The notes below the pieces were generated by a model, which ran no database searches, was not told the DNA's origin, and was given only the letters and a program-made list of their open reading frames with translations. From assembly GCF_047246645.1 (NCBI RefSeq), contig NZ_JBFOKR010000021.1:1-64000 (forward strand): a stretch of 64,000 nt of DNA, given 5' to 3'. Each line of letters opens with the position of its first letter. The first letter of the stretch is position 1. The translations under genes and the position numbers were made by a program. Shown here in pieces: positions 18,279 through 27,600 of the stretch. The DNA comes from Ferdinandcohnia sp047246645 (lineage in GTDB: Bacteria; Bacillota; Bacilli; Bacillales; Bacillaceae_L).

Positions 18279-18304
18279 ATATCGGTTAAGTGCAATGATG
18301 TTTA
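18279..18304 (-). promoter_or_regulatory. Sigma-D promoter of chemoreceptor copy 2
   Basis: On the minus strand TAAA (18301-18304), 14-nt spacer, ACCGATAT (18279-18286), one mismatch to GCCGATAT. It lies 33 nt before the start codon. Confidence 0.75.
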
Positions 18305-18412
18305 GAGGGAAAATGTATTGGTAATTGTCGGAAAGTGTATTATTACGTCGATGGGCATATTGTGATCGTTGTGGATAGTGGGGGTGTCATTTTTTCAAGA
18401 TATAATGTGTTC

Positions 18413-18520
18413 AAACAAACGTTTGTTTAGTGAATAAGACCCTTTTATTATCTGGCTTTTAAAATTCAATCAAGCGTTTGTTTGAATTGAGATTTGCGGT
18501 TCAATCAAATGTTTGTTTGA
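18413..18520. promoter_or_regulatory. Three TetR-type palindromes without an adjacent regulator gene
   Basis: Site 1, AAACAAACGTTTGTTT at 18413-18428, is a perfect 16-bp palindrome. Site 2, 18463-18488, has 13-bp arms with two mismatches (AATTCAATCAAGC / GTTTGTTTGAATT). Site 3, 18501-18520, has 10-bp arms with two mismatches. All share the half-site GTTTGTTT. The spacing and symmetry resemble TetR/AcrR-family operators. The gap lies between the prfB end and chemoreceptor copy 2, and no regulator gene is in the window. Confidence 0.6.
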
Positions 18521-18632
18521 GGGGTATGTTCGTGTGGTTTTGTTGTATGGGGTTTCGGAATTATTCGACATTCTACTAGGTTTTGTTGTTTTCCTTGTTT
18601 TAAAATGGGACAGGAGTCCTGTCCTGTCCCCC

Positions 18633-18663
18633 AAAAAAGGCTGACCTCGTTAAAAGGTCAGCC
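18633..18663 (-). terminator. Terminator of prfB
   Basis: A 9-bp stem GGCTGACCT / AGGTCAGCC is followed by TTTTTT on the minus strand, just after the prfB stop codon. Confidence 0.9.
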
Positions 18664-18672
18664 TTACTCAGT

Positions 18673-19774
18673 TTAATTTAATTTCGATCGTAAATAAGCA
18701 TCAATGAATAGATCGATATCGCCGTCCATGACACTGTTTGTGTTACCAACTTCTGTGTTTGTGCGGTGATCTTTTACCATTGAGTATGGGTGGAATACGT
18801 AGGAACGGATTTGGCTTCCCCAGCCGATGTCCTTTTGTTCGCCACGGATTTCATCTAATTCAGCTTGTTGTTTTTCGATTTCGAGTTGATAGAGCTTTGA
18901 TTTTAACATCTTCATCGCTTGCTCACGGTTTTTGATCTGTGAACGCTCCGTTTGACAAGTTACGACTGTATTTGTTGGCGTATGTGTAATACGAACTGCA
19001 GAGTCGGTTGTGTTAATATGCTGTCCACCCGCTCCACTCGCGCGATACGTATCAATTTTTAAGTCCTCAGTACGGATATCAATTTCAATCTCATCATTGA
19101 ATTCAGGCATTATTTCACATGAAACGAAAGAAGTATGACGGCGGCCTGAAGAATCGAACGGAGATATACGTACCAGACGGTGTACTCCCTTTTCAGCCTT
19201 TAGATAGCCGTATGCATTGTGCCCTTTTATTAAAAGAGTAACACTCTTAATACCCGCTTCATCGCCAGGAAGATAATCCAACGTTTCAACCTTGAAGCCC
19301 TTTTTCTCAGCCCAACGTGTATACATACGAAGAAGCATCGAGCCCCAGTCCTGAGACTCAGTTCCACCAGCACCTGGGTGAAGTTCTAAAATGGCATTAT
19401 TTTTATCATAAGGCTCACTTAAAAGTAACTGAAGTTCAAATTCATTTAAGTTCTTGGATAAATCTTTAAGCTCTTCTTCAAGCTCAGTCTGTAAGTCCGC
19501 GTCTGGTTCTTCTTTTAAAAGCTGATAGGTAAGTTCAAGGTTCTCATATGAGTCGTTAAGGTTTGTGTACTCTACCACTTGTTCCTTTAACGCATTTGCC
19601 TCATTGATTACGTTTTGAGCCGCTGATTGGTCATTCCAGAAGTCTGGCATAGACATCACTTCATCAAGCTCTGTAATACGTGCTTGCTTAGCCTCTAAGT
19701 CAAAGAGACCCCCTAAAACCTGCTAATTTCTTAGCCATTTTTTCTAACTCTTGCTTTATTTCTACTAATTCCAT
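18673..19774 (-). CDS. prfB: Peptide chain release factor 2, expressed by programmed +1 frameshift
   Basis: RF2 terminates translation at UGA and UAA. The full protein is 366 residues, but it is in two frames. A 24-codon leader (19774 to 19700) starts MELVEIKQELEK and ends CTT TGA. Skipping one base at CTT TGA C continues DLEAKQARITELDEVMSMPDFW and so on. An internal Shine-Dalgarno-like AGGGGG sits just before the slip site, the classic autoregulatory signal. The SPF tripeptide (RISPFDSSGRR) and the GGQ loop (ASGAGGQHINTTDSAVR) identify RF2. GGAGGAAAC precedes the ATG. The 366-residue length equals B. subtilis RF2. Confidence 0.96.
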
Positions 19775-19851
19775 ATATTGTTTCCTCCAGATTTATTATC
19801 TACCGTTTAGAATGAGTTTTTTCAATCCATTTTACTCATAAAAATCCGTGC

Positions 19852-19877
19852 AAAAGGTGAGAGTTACCTCTCACCCT
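19852..19877 (-). terminator. Terminator of secA
   Basis: GGGTGAGAG / CTCTCACC stem with a TTTT tail on the minus strand, in the secA-prfB gap. prfB may be reached by read-through or its own promoter. Confidence 0.8.
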
Positions 19878-19884
19878 TCTAACT

Positions 19885-22395
19885 TTATTGACCGTGACAG
19901 TTCTTGTATTTCTTACCGCTACCACAGTAACAAGGGTCATTACGACCAATGTCAACTGATTTTGTAACTGGGCGTTTCTTCGGCTTTTCGTCTCCGCCTT
20001 CTTTTGGAAGAACAGCTTGCCCTTTTGCCACTTCTTCACGTTGCAGGTTGCTGCGAATTTGTGCTTTCATTACAAATTTCGCTGCATCCTCTTCGATGGA
20101 AGCAATCATATTTTCAAACATCGCAAATCCTTCAAATTGGTATTCGCGAAGTGGATCAGTTTGACCATATGCACGTAAATGGATTCCCTGACGCAATTGA
20201 TCCATTGCATCAATGTGGTCAATCCATTTACTATCAACTGAACGAAGAACAACAACACGTTCAAATTCACGCATTTGTTCTGGATCCATTTGAGCCTCTT
20301 TTTCATCATAGCGTTGCTTAACCTTTTCAAAGATGAACTCTGACATTTCTTCAGGCTCTTTACCTTTTAGGTCAGCTACTGAAATGTCACCTTCGTTTAG
20401 AAGATTTGCATTCACATAGTCAACGATACCTTTGTAGTTCCACTCTTCTTCCACTTCATCCTTCGGTGTATGAGCGTTAACGGTACGATCAATTGTTGAT
20501 TGAATCATACGCTCAACCACTTCACGAAGATTTTCAGAATCAAGAACTTCAAAACGCTGACTGTAAATAACTTCACGTTGTTGACGAAGAACATCGTCAT
20601 ATTGTAAAAGCTGCTTACGAGCGTCAAAGTTATTTCCTTCAACACGTTTCTGAGCTGATTCAACAGCTCTAGAAACCATTTTACTTTGAATTGGTTGTGA
20701 ATCATCCATTCCAAGGCGTTCCATCATCGATTTCATGTTATCAGATCCGAAACGGCGCATTAGTTCATCTTCCATAGAAAGGTAGAACTGAGTTACCCCT
20801 GGGTCTCCTTGACGACCAGAACGTCCACGAAGCTGATTATCAATACGACGGCTCTCATGGCGCTCTGTACCGATAACAGCTAATCCGCCTAGTTCCTTCA
20901 CACCTTCACCAAGCTTGATGTCTGTACCACGACCAGCCATGTTAGTTGCGATTGTAACTGCTCCACGCTGACCAGCATGTTCAATGATTTCAGCTTCACG
21001 AGCATGATTTTTCGCGTTCAAGACATTATGTTTAATACCTTTTTTCGATAAAAACTTCGAAATAATTTCAGAAGTCTCAATGGCAACCGTACCAACAAGG
21101 ACAGGTTGTCCTTTTGCATTGCGTTCCGCAATATCCTCGGCAACAGCACGGAATTTACCTTCAATTGATTTATAAATTAAATCTGCTCGGTCATCACGGG
21201 CAATCGGACGATTCGTAGGAATAACTACAACATTCATATTGTAAATGTTACGGAATTCCTCTTCCTCTGTTTTCGCAGTACCTGTCATACCTGAAAGCTT
21301 TTCATACATACGGAAGTAGTTTTGGAACGTGATTGTCGCAAGCGTCATACTTTCGTTTTGAATTTCTACGCCTTCTTTTGCTTCAATTGCCTGGTGTAGA
21401 CCTTCACTATAACGACGTCCCTTCATAAGACGACCAGTGAATTGGTCAACAATTACGATTTGATCTTCCTCTACCACATAATCAATATCACAGTGCATAC
21501 TTGCATTTGCTTTTAACGCTTGATTGATATGATGAATTAACGCAACGTTTGAAATATCAAATAAGTTCTCAACACCGAATACTCGTTCAGCTTTGCTAAT
21601 CCCTTCTTCAGTTAGTTGAACACCCTTTGTTTTTTCATCGTACGTGTAATCTTCTTCTTTTTTAAGCGTTTGAACAAAGCCATTTGCTTGAACATAGAGT
21701 GACGTTGACTTTTGTGCTGAACCAGAAATGATTAGCGGAGTACGCGCTTCATCGATTAAGATCGAGTCAACCTCGTCAATTACCGCAAAATAAAGCGGAC
21801 GCTGAACCATTTGTTCCTTGTAAAGTACCATGTTATCACGCAGGTAGTCGAAACCAAACTCATTGTTTGTACCGTACGTAATATCAGCACGGTATGCTTC
21901 AATTTTTTCCTCACGTGACATAGAGTTTAAGTTCAAACCAACACTTAAACCAAGGAACTCAAAAAGTTGTCCCATTTCATGCGCATCACGACTTGCTAAG
22001 TATTCGTTGACAGTAACAACGTGAACACCTTTTCCTGTTAATGCATTCAAATAAACAGGCATAGTGGAAGTTAATGTTTTACCTTCCCCTGTTTTCATCT
22101 CTGAAATATTACCTTCATGTAGGGAGATACCACCCATTAATTGAACCGGATATGGATGTAGGCCAAGAACACGTTTTGCACCTTCACGAACAACTGCGAA
22201 AGCTTCAACGAGTAGATCATCCAATGATTCACCTTTTTGGTAGCGTGCTTTAAACTCTTCAGTTTTTTCACGAAGTGCATCATCAGAAAGCTTCTCCATC
22301 TCAGGATGAAGTGCTTCAATTTTACCAGCAAGTGTTTCCAATCGTTTTAATGTGCGTTTGTTAGGATCAAATACTTTGTTTAATATACCAAGCAT
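19885..22395 (-). CDS. secA: Preprotein translocase ATPase SecA
   Basis: The 836-residue ATPase motor that drives proteins through SecYEG. Walker A is MKTGEGKTLTSTMP (about residue 100) and Walker B with DEAD-type motif is VIDEVDSILIDEARTPLIISG (about 205). A preprotein cross-linking domain and helicase motif QLRGRSGRQGDPG (about 520) follow. The C-terminal zinc finger is CYCGSGKKYKNCH. The start MLGILNKVFD at 22395 has GAGGAG upstream; upstream in-frame ATGs are noncanonical. Order hpf-DoxX-secA-prfB differs from B. subtilis only by the DoxX insertion. Confidence 0.97.
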   Translation of the reverse strand: MLGILNKVFDPNKRTLKRLETLAGKIEALHPEMEKLSDDALREKTEEFKARYQKGESLDDLLVEAFAVVREGAKRVLGLHPYPVQLMGGISLHEGNISEMKTGEGKTLTSTMPVYLNALTGKGVHVVTVNEYLASRDAHEMGQLFEFLGLSVGLNLNSMSREEKIEAYRADITYGTNNEFGFDYLRDNMVLYKEQMVQRPLYFAVIDEVDSILIDEARTPLIISGSAQKSTSLYVQANGFVQTLKKEEDYTYDEKTKGVQLTEEGISKAERVFGVENLFDISNVALIHHINQALKANASMHCDIDYVVEEDQIVIVDQFTGRLMKGRRYSEGLHQAIEAKEGVEIQNESMTLATITFQNYFRMYEKLSGMTGTAKTEEEEFRNIYNMNVVVIPTNRPIARDDRADLIYKSIEGKFRAVAEDIAERNAKGQPVLVGTVAIETSEIISKFLSKKGIKHNVLNAKNHAREAEIIEHAGQRGAVTIATNMAGRGTDIKLGEGVKELGGLAVIGTERHESRRIDNQLRGRSGRQGDPGVTQFYLSMEDELMRRFGSDNMKSMMERLGMDDSQPIQSKMVSRAVESAQKRVEGNNFDARKQLLQYDDVLRQQREVIYSQRFEVLDSENLREVVERMIQSTIDRTVNAHTPKDEVEEEWNYKGIVDYVNANLLNEGDISVADLKGKEPEEMSEFIFEKVKQRYDEKEAQMDPEQMREFERVVVLRSVDSKWIDHIDAMDQLRQGIHLRAYGQTDPLREYQFEGFAMFENMIASIEEDAAKFVMKAQIRSNLQREEVAKGQAVLPKEGGDEKPKKRPVTKSVDIGRNDPCYCGSGKKYKNCHGQ

Positions 22396-22547
22396 TACGT
22401 ACGCTCCTCTATTGTAAATACAGATTTTAAAAAGTAATACTACCATTTTACCACTAAATAGAATCAGGGTAAAATATTTAAGGGAATTGGATTGTGACAA
22501 GGGATGCATGGATTCGACAAGGGGAAAATGTTTAGGGCTGAAAAGGG

Positions 22548-22586
22548 AAAAAGGTACCATAGTGCATTGGCACTTAGATACCTTTT
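22548..22586 (-). terminator. Terminator of the DoxX-family gene
   Basis: AAAGGTATC / GGTACCTTT-type stem ending in TTTTTCCC on the minus strand, with an inner AGTGC/GCACT stem. Confidence 0.65.
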
Positions 22587-22598
22587 GTGAGTTTATAC

Positions 22599-23165
22599 TC
22601 AGACGTCTCTTGTTTGATTTTTTGTCTTGCTGCCTTTACGATCCCAAGGAGTTCCTAAGAAAGGTAGTGCCCATCTGTCTAAGCCGTACCAGCCCGCAAC
22701 TTTCCAAGCTAACACTAACCATGTTGCTAGGATTAGCAGTAGTGGATTTGTACTTAATGTTCCAGCAAAAAGGAAACTTACGTTCATCAATGATCCAAAG
22801 AAAGCTGCCACACCTGTTAGCAATCCAACAATCAAACCTATGCCAACTAATACTTCTCCATAAGCTACCATGTATGAAAAAACTTTTGCATTTGGAAGAA
22901 CAACATTTTCTAAAAAGGTTGCATACCAGCCAGTAACATCGTTACCTTCAGCAGACTTAGCTAATGCCCCCTGCACAAATCCTTGAATAGCGGCTCCAGC
23001 ATTTTCACCTGTCCAAGCATCTTCTGTAATCTTATGCCATCCAGCCGTTAGCCATGTGTAGCCTAAATATACGCGAACTACTAACCAAATAAGTGCAGAA
23101 CGACTGTCGTTAAAAAGAAAGTTTGAAACAGGATTCTCCTTAAATTGAACTGCATTGTTTTTCAT
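22599..23165 (-). CDS. DoxX-family membrane protein
   Basis: A 188-residue protein with about four hydrophobic segments. It contains VVRVYLGYTWLTAGWHKI near residue 30 and LVGIGLIVGLLTGVAAFFG near 110, characteristic of DoxX/MauF-type proteins (thiosulfate:quinone oxidoreductase subunit-like). GGAG lies 8 nt before the ATG at 23165. It is a single-gene unit between hpf and secA. Family members have been linked to redox or membrane homeostasis; the actual role here is unknown. Confidence 0.75.
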   Translation of the reverse strand: MKNNAVQFKENPVSNFLFNDSRSALIWLVVRVYLGYTWLTAGWHKITEDAWTGENAGAAIQGFVQGALAKSAEGNDVTGWYATFLENVVLPNAKVFSYMVAYGEVLVGIGLIVGLLTGVAAFFGSLMNVSFLFAGTLSTNPLLLILATWLVLAWKVAGWYGLDRWALPFLGTPWDRKGSKTKNQTRDV

Positions 23166-23407
23166 ACTGCATTCTCCATTCGTTTTATATTTTATTTTTT
23201 CGGAAAGTATTTTCAAGATTGATTAGACTAAGGAAGGTGCCTCCCTTTCTAACATGGTGGTTGTTAGTGAATATGTAATATTTTCCTCTAAAGTTATTAT
23301 CTACTATATGAAAGGAGATAACTATAAGGTGTTTCCCCTATTTTCATAGTGGAAAGTCCTTATTTTGTGGTAGGGTTTCAGGATTGTTACTTTTAAAAAA
23401 TGACAAT

Positions 23408-23439
23408 AAAAAACACAGCCTACATGGTAGACTGTGTTT
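23408..23439 (-). terminator. Terminator of hpf
   Basis: AAACACAG / CTGTGTTT stem followed by TTTTTATTG on the minus strand, 12 nt after the hpf stop codon. Confidence 0.85.
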
Positions 23440-23450
23440 GGTTATGAGAG

Positions 23451-24011
23451 TTAGTTGGGTTCAATGATACCATACTTGCCATCTTTTCGCTTGTACACCA
23501 CATTTGTAGAGTTTGTCTCTGCATTTGTGAAGACGAAGAAGTTATGGCCCAGCATATTCATTTGAAGAATCGCTTCTTCACTGTCCATTGGTTTAAGGTT
23601 GAAGCGCTTTGTACGAACTAATTCGTAATCTTCATCCTCAAGGTCTTTAACGGCTGTAGCAGATGTAGTTCCTGCACCGTTTGCAAACAGTGTACGAGTA
23701 GAACCTTCAGTACGGAACTTACGGTTTACTTTTGTTTTATGCTTGCGAATTTGACGCTCTAGCTTGTCAGTGACAAGGTCAATCGCTGCATACATATCTG
23801 CATGAGACTCCTCTGCACGAAGTACTAGCTGAGGCATTGGAATCGTAACCTCTATTTTAGAATCTTTTGCATTATTAACTTTTAAGTTGACATTCACATT
23901 TGCATCTGGAGTACCATCGAAATATCGTTCAAGCTTGCCTAGTTTCTTCTCAACATACTCCCGTAATGCTGGAGTTACCTCAATGTTTTCACCACGAACG
24001 TTGTAATTCAT
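23451..24011 (-). CDS. hpf: Ribosome hibernation promoting factor, long form
   Basis: A 186-residue long-form HPF (YvyD). The N-terminal S30EA/YfiA domain (about residues 1-100, MNYNVRGENIEVTPALREYVEKKLGKLER) binds the decoding centre. A linker follows, then the C-terminal dimerisation domain (about 125-186, containing LKPMDSEEAILQMNMLGHNFFVF), which pairs two 70S ribosomes into 100S. The start at 24011 has AAGGAGG upstream; the upstream in-frame ATG is rejected. The leader carries a small GACTAG/CTAGTC hairpin at 24035-24052. Stress-type promoters are expected from the family but I did not find a convincing one. Confidence 0.93.
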   Translation of the reverse strand: MNYNVRGENIEVTPALREYVEKKLGKLERYFDGTPDANVNVNLKVNNAKDSKIEVTIPMPQLVLRAEESHADMYAAIDLVTDKLERQIRKHKTKVNRKFRTEGSTRTLFANGAGTTSATAVKDLEDEDYELVRTKRFNLKPMDSEEAILQMNMLGHNFFVFTNAETNSTNVVYKRKDGKYGIIEPN

Positions 24012-24116
24012 ACATGAACTCCTCCTTTGAACTCGACTAGTTCTCACTAGTCATTGTATTGCCCTTTCACAGAGGACCCACTTAGGGTTACCAATGTGTG
24101 AAACATTATAACCTTT

Positions 24117-24252
24117 TAATCAAATGCGCCTTGGCGTATTTGCCGCCAGATTTTTCTTCGAGCTTGCTCGAAAAACTTCCTTTGAAAAATCGAGGCATCC
24201 GCCGGAGGCTTGATTTTATTCAGCCCGGGTATTGCAACCCACTAAGTTGTAA
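24117..24252. repeat. GC-rich structured intergenic repeat upstream of hpf
   Basis: CAAATGCGCC / GGCGTATTTG (one mismatch), TTCGAGC / GCTCGAA (perfect) and a GGCATCCGCCGGAGGC palindrome follow each other within about 135 bp, all GC-richer than the flanks. The phrase resembles an intergenic repeat element that I recognise from other Bacillaceae. No reading frame is convincing. Confidence 0.5.
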
Positions 24253-24582
24253 ACCCTTTTGCATTCATCCATACTCATTAAAGTAGGAGATATATGCTGA
24301 ATAAAATTAAAGGCTATAGTTACTAATTCTACATTACCCTCCTTGTTTCCTGCTTAAACTTCTAGGAAATATGAAGAAATTGTGAATTTGTAAACGTTTT
24401 GTATAGGTGTTGAAATATATGCGTATCTAAGGTGAGTTATGAATGATTCGTGTGGTAATCTTGGGTGATTAAGTTATGAAGAATTCTTCAGTACTAGTAT
24501 ATCCAAGTTGGTGGAGATTATTGTGGGAATTGGTAAATGTTTGTTAGAAAGTTTTTTTGGATTGCCATGGAAATGTCATATT
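24253..24582. other. Non-coding gap between repeat and adhesin terminator
   Basis: About 330 bp of AT-rich sequence with no reading frame, promoter pair or hairpin I can support. Confidence 0.4.
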
Positions 24583-24622
24583 AAAAGAGAGAAGCACGGG
24601 GAATGTGGTCCCGTGTTTCTCT
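24583..24622 (-). terminator. Terminator of the giant FN3 protein gene
   Basis: A 13-bp stem AGAGAAACACGGG / CCCCGTGCTTCTCT is followed by CTTTTAATA on the minus strand, 8 nt after the stop codon. Confidence 0.85.
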
Positions 24623-24629
24623 AAAATTC

Positions 24630-27600
24630 TTATTTTATTACTTTTACATCAGTTTGCCCTTTTACAATGAAGTTCCCTATCTTCCCTACGAATTTCATTG
24701 TCGTTTGACCAGGAATCCAATAGAAATCTTGGCGTTCAAATTTAAACTGACCTTGTTCAGCTTGCTTATAATAACCTTTGTTTGAAGTTTGTGCAGACAC
24801 TCCATTTAGTGTTGCAGCATCAAGATCAAGGTTTTTTGTACTATAACCCATAGGTAAGTCAACTTTAACAGTAAATACACCCTTGTTTCCGTTCATTACT
24901 TTTGGTAGCACTTCTATCGTTGCTGGGATATAAACTAATACAGTCTTCTTGATTGTTGTAGTCCAGCCAGCATTGTCAGTTGCATCTACTTCTACTACAT
25001 ATTCACCTGGTTGATTGAATGAAACAACCTCACCATTTTGAACAACTTGTCCATTAACAGTCATTTTTTCAGTTGCGATACCTGACAGGTTATCTGTAGC
25101 AACGTATGTTAATGGTAATTTAGTTCCTAAAGTGTACTCTTCAGCAACATCTAACTTAACAGTTGGAGCTGTTTTATCAAGTTTCACTTGAGCTGTTTGA
25201 ATGTCTTCAATGTTTCCAGCGTTGTCAATACTGTAGAAGGATACGTTTGAGATACCTTCTTTAGTGATAATAGTATTTAATCCTGAGACAGATCCTTTTC
25301 CATTAATTGAATAGATTGTATCTGCGATTCCACTTAGATTATCAGTTGCTGTTAAATCTATAGTAAAGTCATCTTTTAACCATGTGTTAGTAACGTTTGA
25401 TGTTGTTACTGGTTTTGTTTTGTCGATTTTGACTTGTAGTGTTTGAACTTCTTCTTGGTTTCCTGCATGATCCAAACTGTAGAATGATACTTCGTTAACT
25501 TGTTCATTATTAACGGTAAAGCTTGTTCCTTCTACATATTCTGATCCGTTTACTGAGTAGAAGGTTTTTTCTACTCCACTTAGGTTGTCAGTTGCTGTTA
25601 GTTCTACTTGAACATCTTTGTTGTTCCAAGTATTCACTACGTTTGAAGTAGTGCTTGGTGCTGTTTTATCAATCTTTACTTCTATTGTTTGTGCATTTTC
25701 AACGTTTCCTGCTTCGTCTACACTGTAGAAAGATACCTCGTTTTCTCCTTCAGCAACGACAGTAAAGCTTGTACCTTCTGCATAATCAGATCCATTTATT
25801 GAATAGAATGTTTTTGCACCCCCGCTTAAGTTATCTGTAGCTGTCAGTTCTACTTGGACATTTTTGTTGTTCCAAGAATCAACCACATTGGAAGTTGTTT
25901 CTGGTGTTGTTTTATCGATTTTCACTTCAATCGTTTGTGTATCTTCAACATTTCCTGCTGCATCTACACTGTAGAAAGATACCTCATTTATCCCTTCAGT
26001 ATCTACAGTAAAACTTGTACTCTCTAAGTATTCAGAACCATTTATTGAATAGAATGTTTTTGCTACACCACTTAGGTTATCTGAAGCCTCTAGTTCCACT
26101 TGAACGCCTTTATTGTTCCATGAATCAACTACGTTCGAAGATGTCTCTGGTGTTGTTTTATCGATTTTGACTTCCATTGTTTGCGGTTTTTCTGTGTTAC
26201 CCACTTTATCTACAGAATAGAAAGATATCTCGTGAACTCCAGCTTCCTCAAGAGAGAAGGAGGTTCCTTCAATCCATTCTCCACCTAGAGAATAGTATGT
26301 TTTTGCAACCCCTACCTCGTTATCAGTAGCAGTTAGTTTAACATTTACAGACTTGTTAACCCATTCGGTTGGTGCATTTGATGTTGTTACAGGCGCTTCT
26401 TCATCAATAATTAGTTTAGCCAGTACTACATCTGATGGTTCAGATTCACCAAAAGAATTACTAACTGACGTTACAACATATTCATGGTTTGCGTATGTAA
26501 GATTAGTTAATGTGTAAGAAAGATTATTTATTCTTTCAGCAACTAAAACCTTTTCACCGTTTATAATTTCATAGATGTTGTAGCCATTTGCATACGCAAC
26601 AAAATTCCAGCTGATTCTTGCACTTGTATCGCTTAATAACTTCAGATTTGCAGCCGGTGTCTCCATTAATGGATAGATAATAGTTTCTGTCACTGGATTT
26701 GAAGGCTGAGACTCACCGAAACGATTGCTATAAGACGTTACTTCAAATGAATGGCTGTCTTCAGTTAGGTTGTAAACTTTATAGTTTCTGGCGCTGCCCT
26801 TGTTTATTAATTCCCTTTTTTCATTTGTAACTTTGTAAACCCTATATTCATCTGCCCATGTAACAGCTGGCCAAGATAGTGTTATGTTATTAAAATTATT
26901 TACATCTGCATCTACCTGAGGCGGTTGAACAACCGGCCAGTTTAGAGTAAGGTCTAACTTACTTCCATCTGGAGATTCTCCAAATCGAGTGCTATATGAG
27001 TGAACTAGATACTCATAATCACCTTCAGCCATATTCGTAAAGGTAGAAGATGTACCTTTAGTTGACCTTAACAATATCTTTTCCCCATCTTTAACTGAGT
27101 AAAGATTATAGCCAGTTGCATAATCTGTTTCATTCCATCTGATTACAATATCATTTCCATTCGAAATAGTGTTTCTAAAATTTTCAGGTGATTGCATTAT
27201 CGGGTGCACAAGTCTAAATGAGATTTTGTTCCCATCTGGTGATTCACCAAATCGATCACTATATGAGTGCACTATAAATTCATAATCACCTTCAGGCATA
27301 TTGGTGAAACTAATTGACGTACCTGTAGTATATTTTTGATAGACTTTCTCGCCCTCAATTATTTGATATACATTATATTTAGTTGCATAATCTGTTTCAT
27401 TCCATTTAAGAATGATGTCATTTCCATTTGAAATCCTATCTGTGATATTCTCTGGTTTTTGCATGATAGGATGAACGACGGTAATTTCAATTGCGCTACT
27501 CTCCGGTGATTCACCAAAGCGGCTACTATTTGAATACACCTCGTATTTGTAAACACCCTCAGGTAAGTTTGTAAATGTAACCGATGTTCCTGTGACTGAT

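Noticed and set aside
22487..22936. 149-codon plus-strand open frame
   Set aside because: It covers a terminator and the antisense strand of the DoxX gene; no ribosome site.
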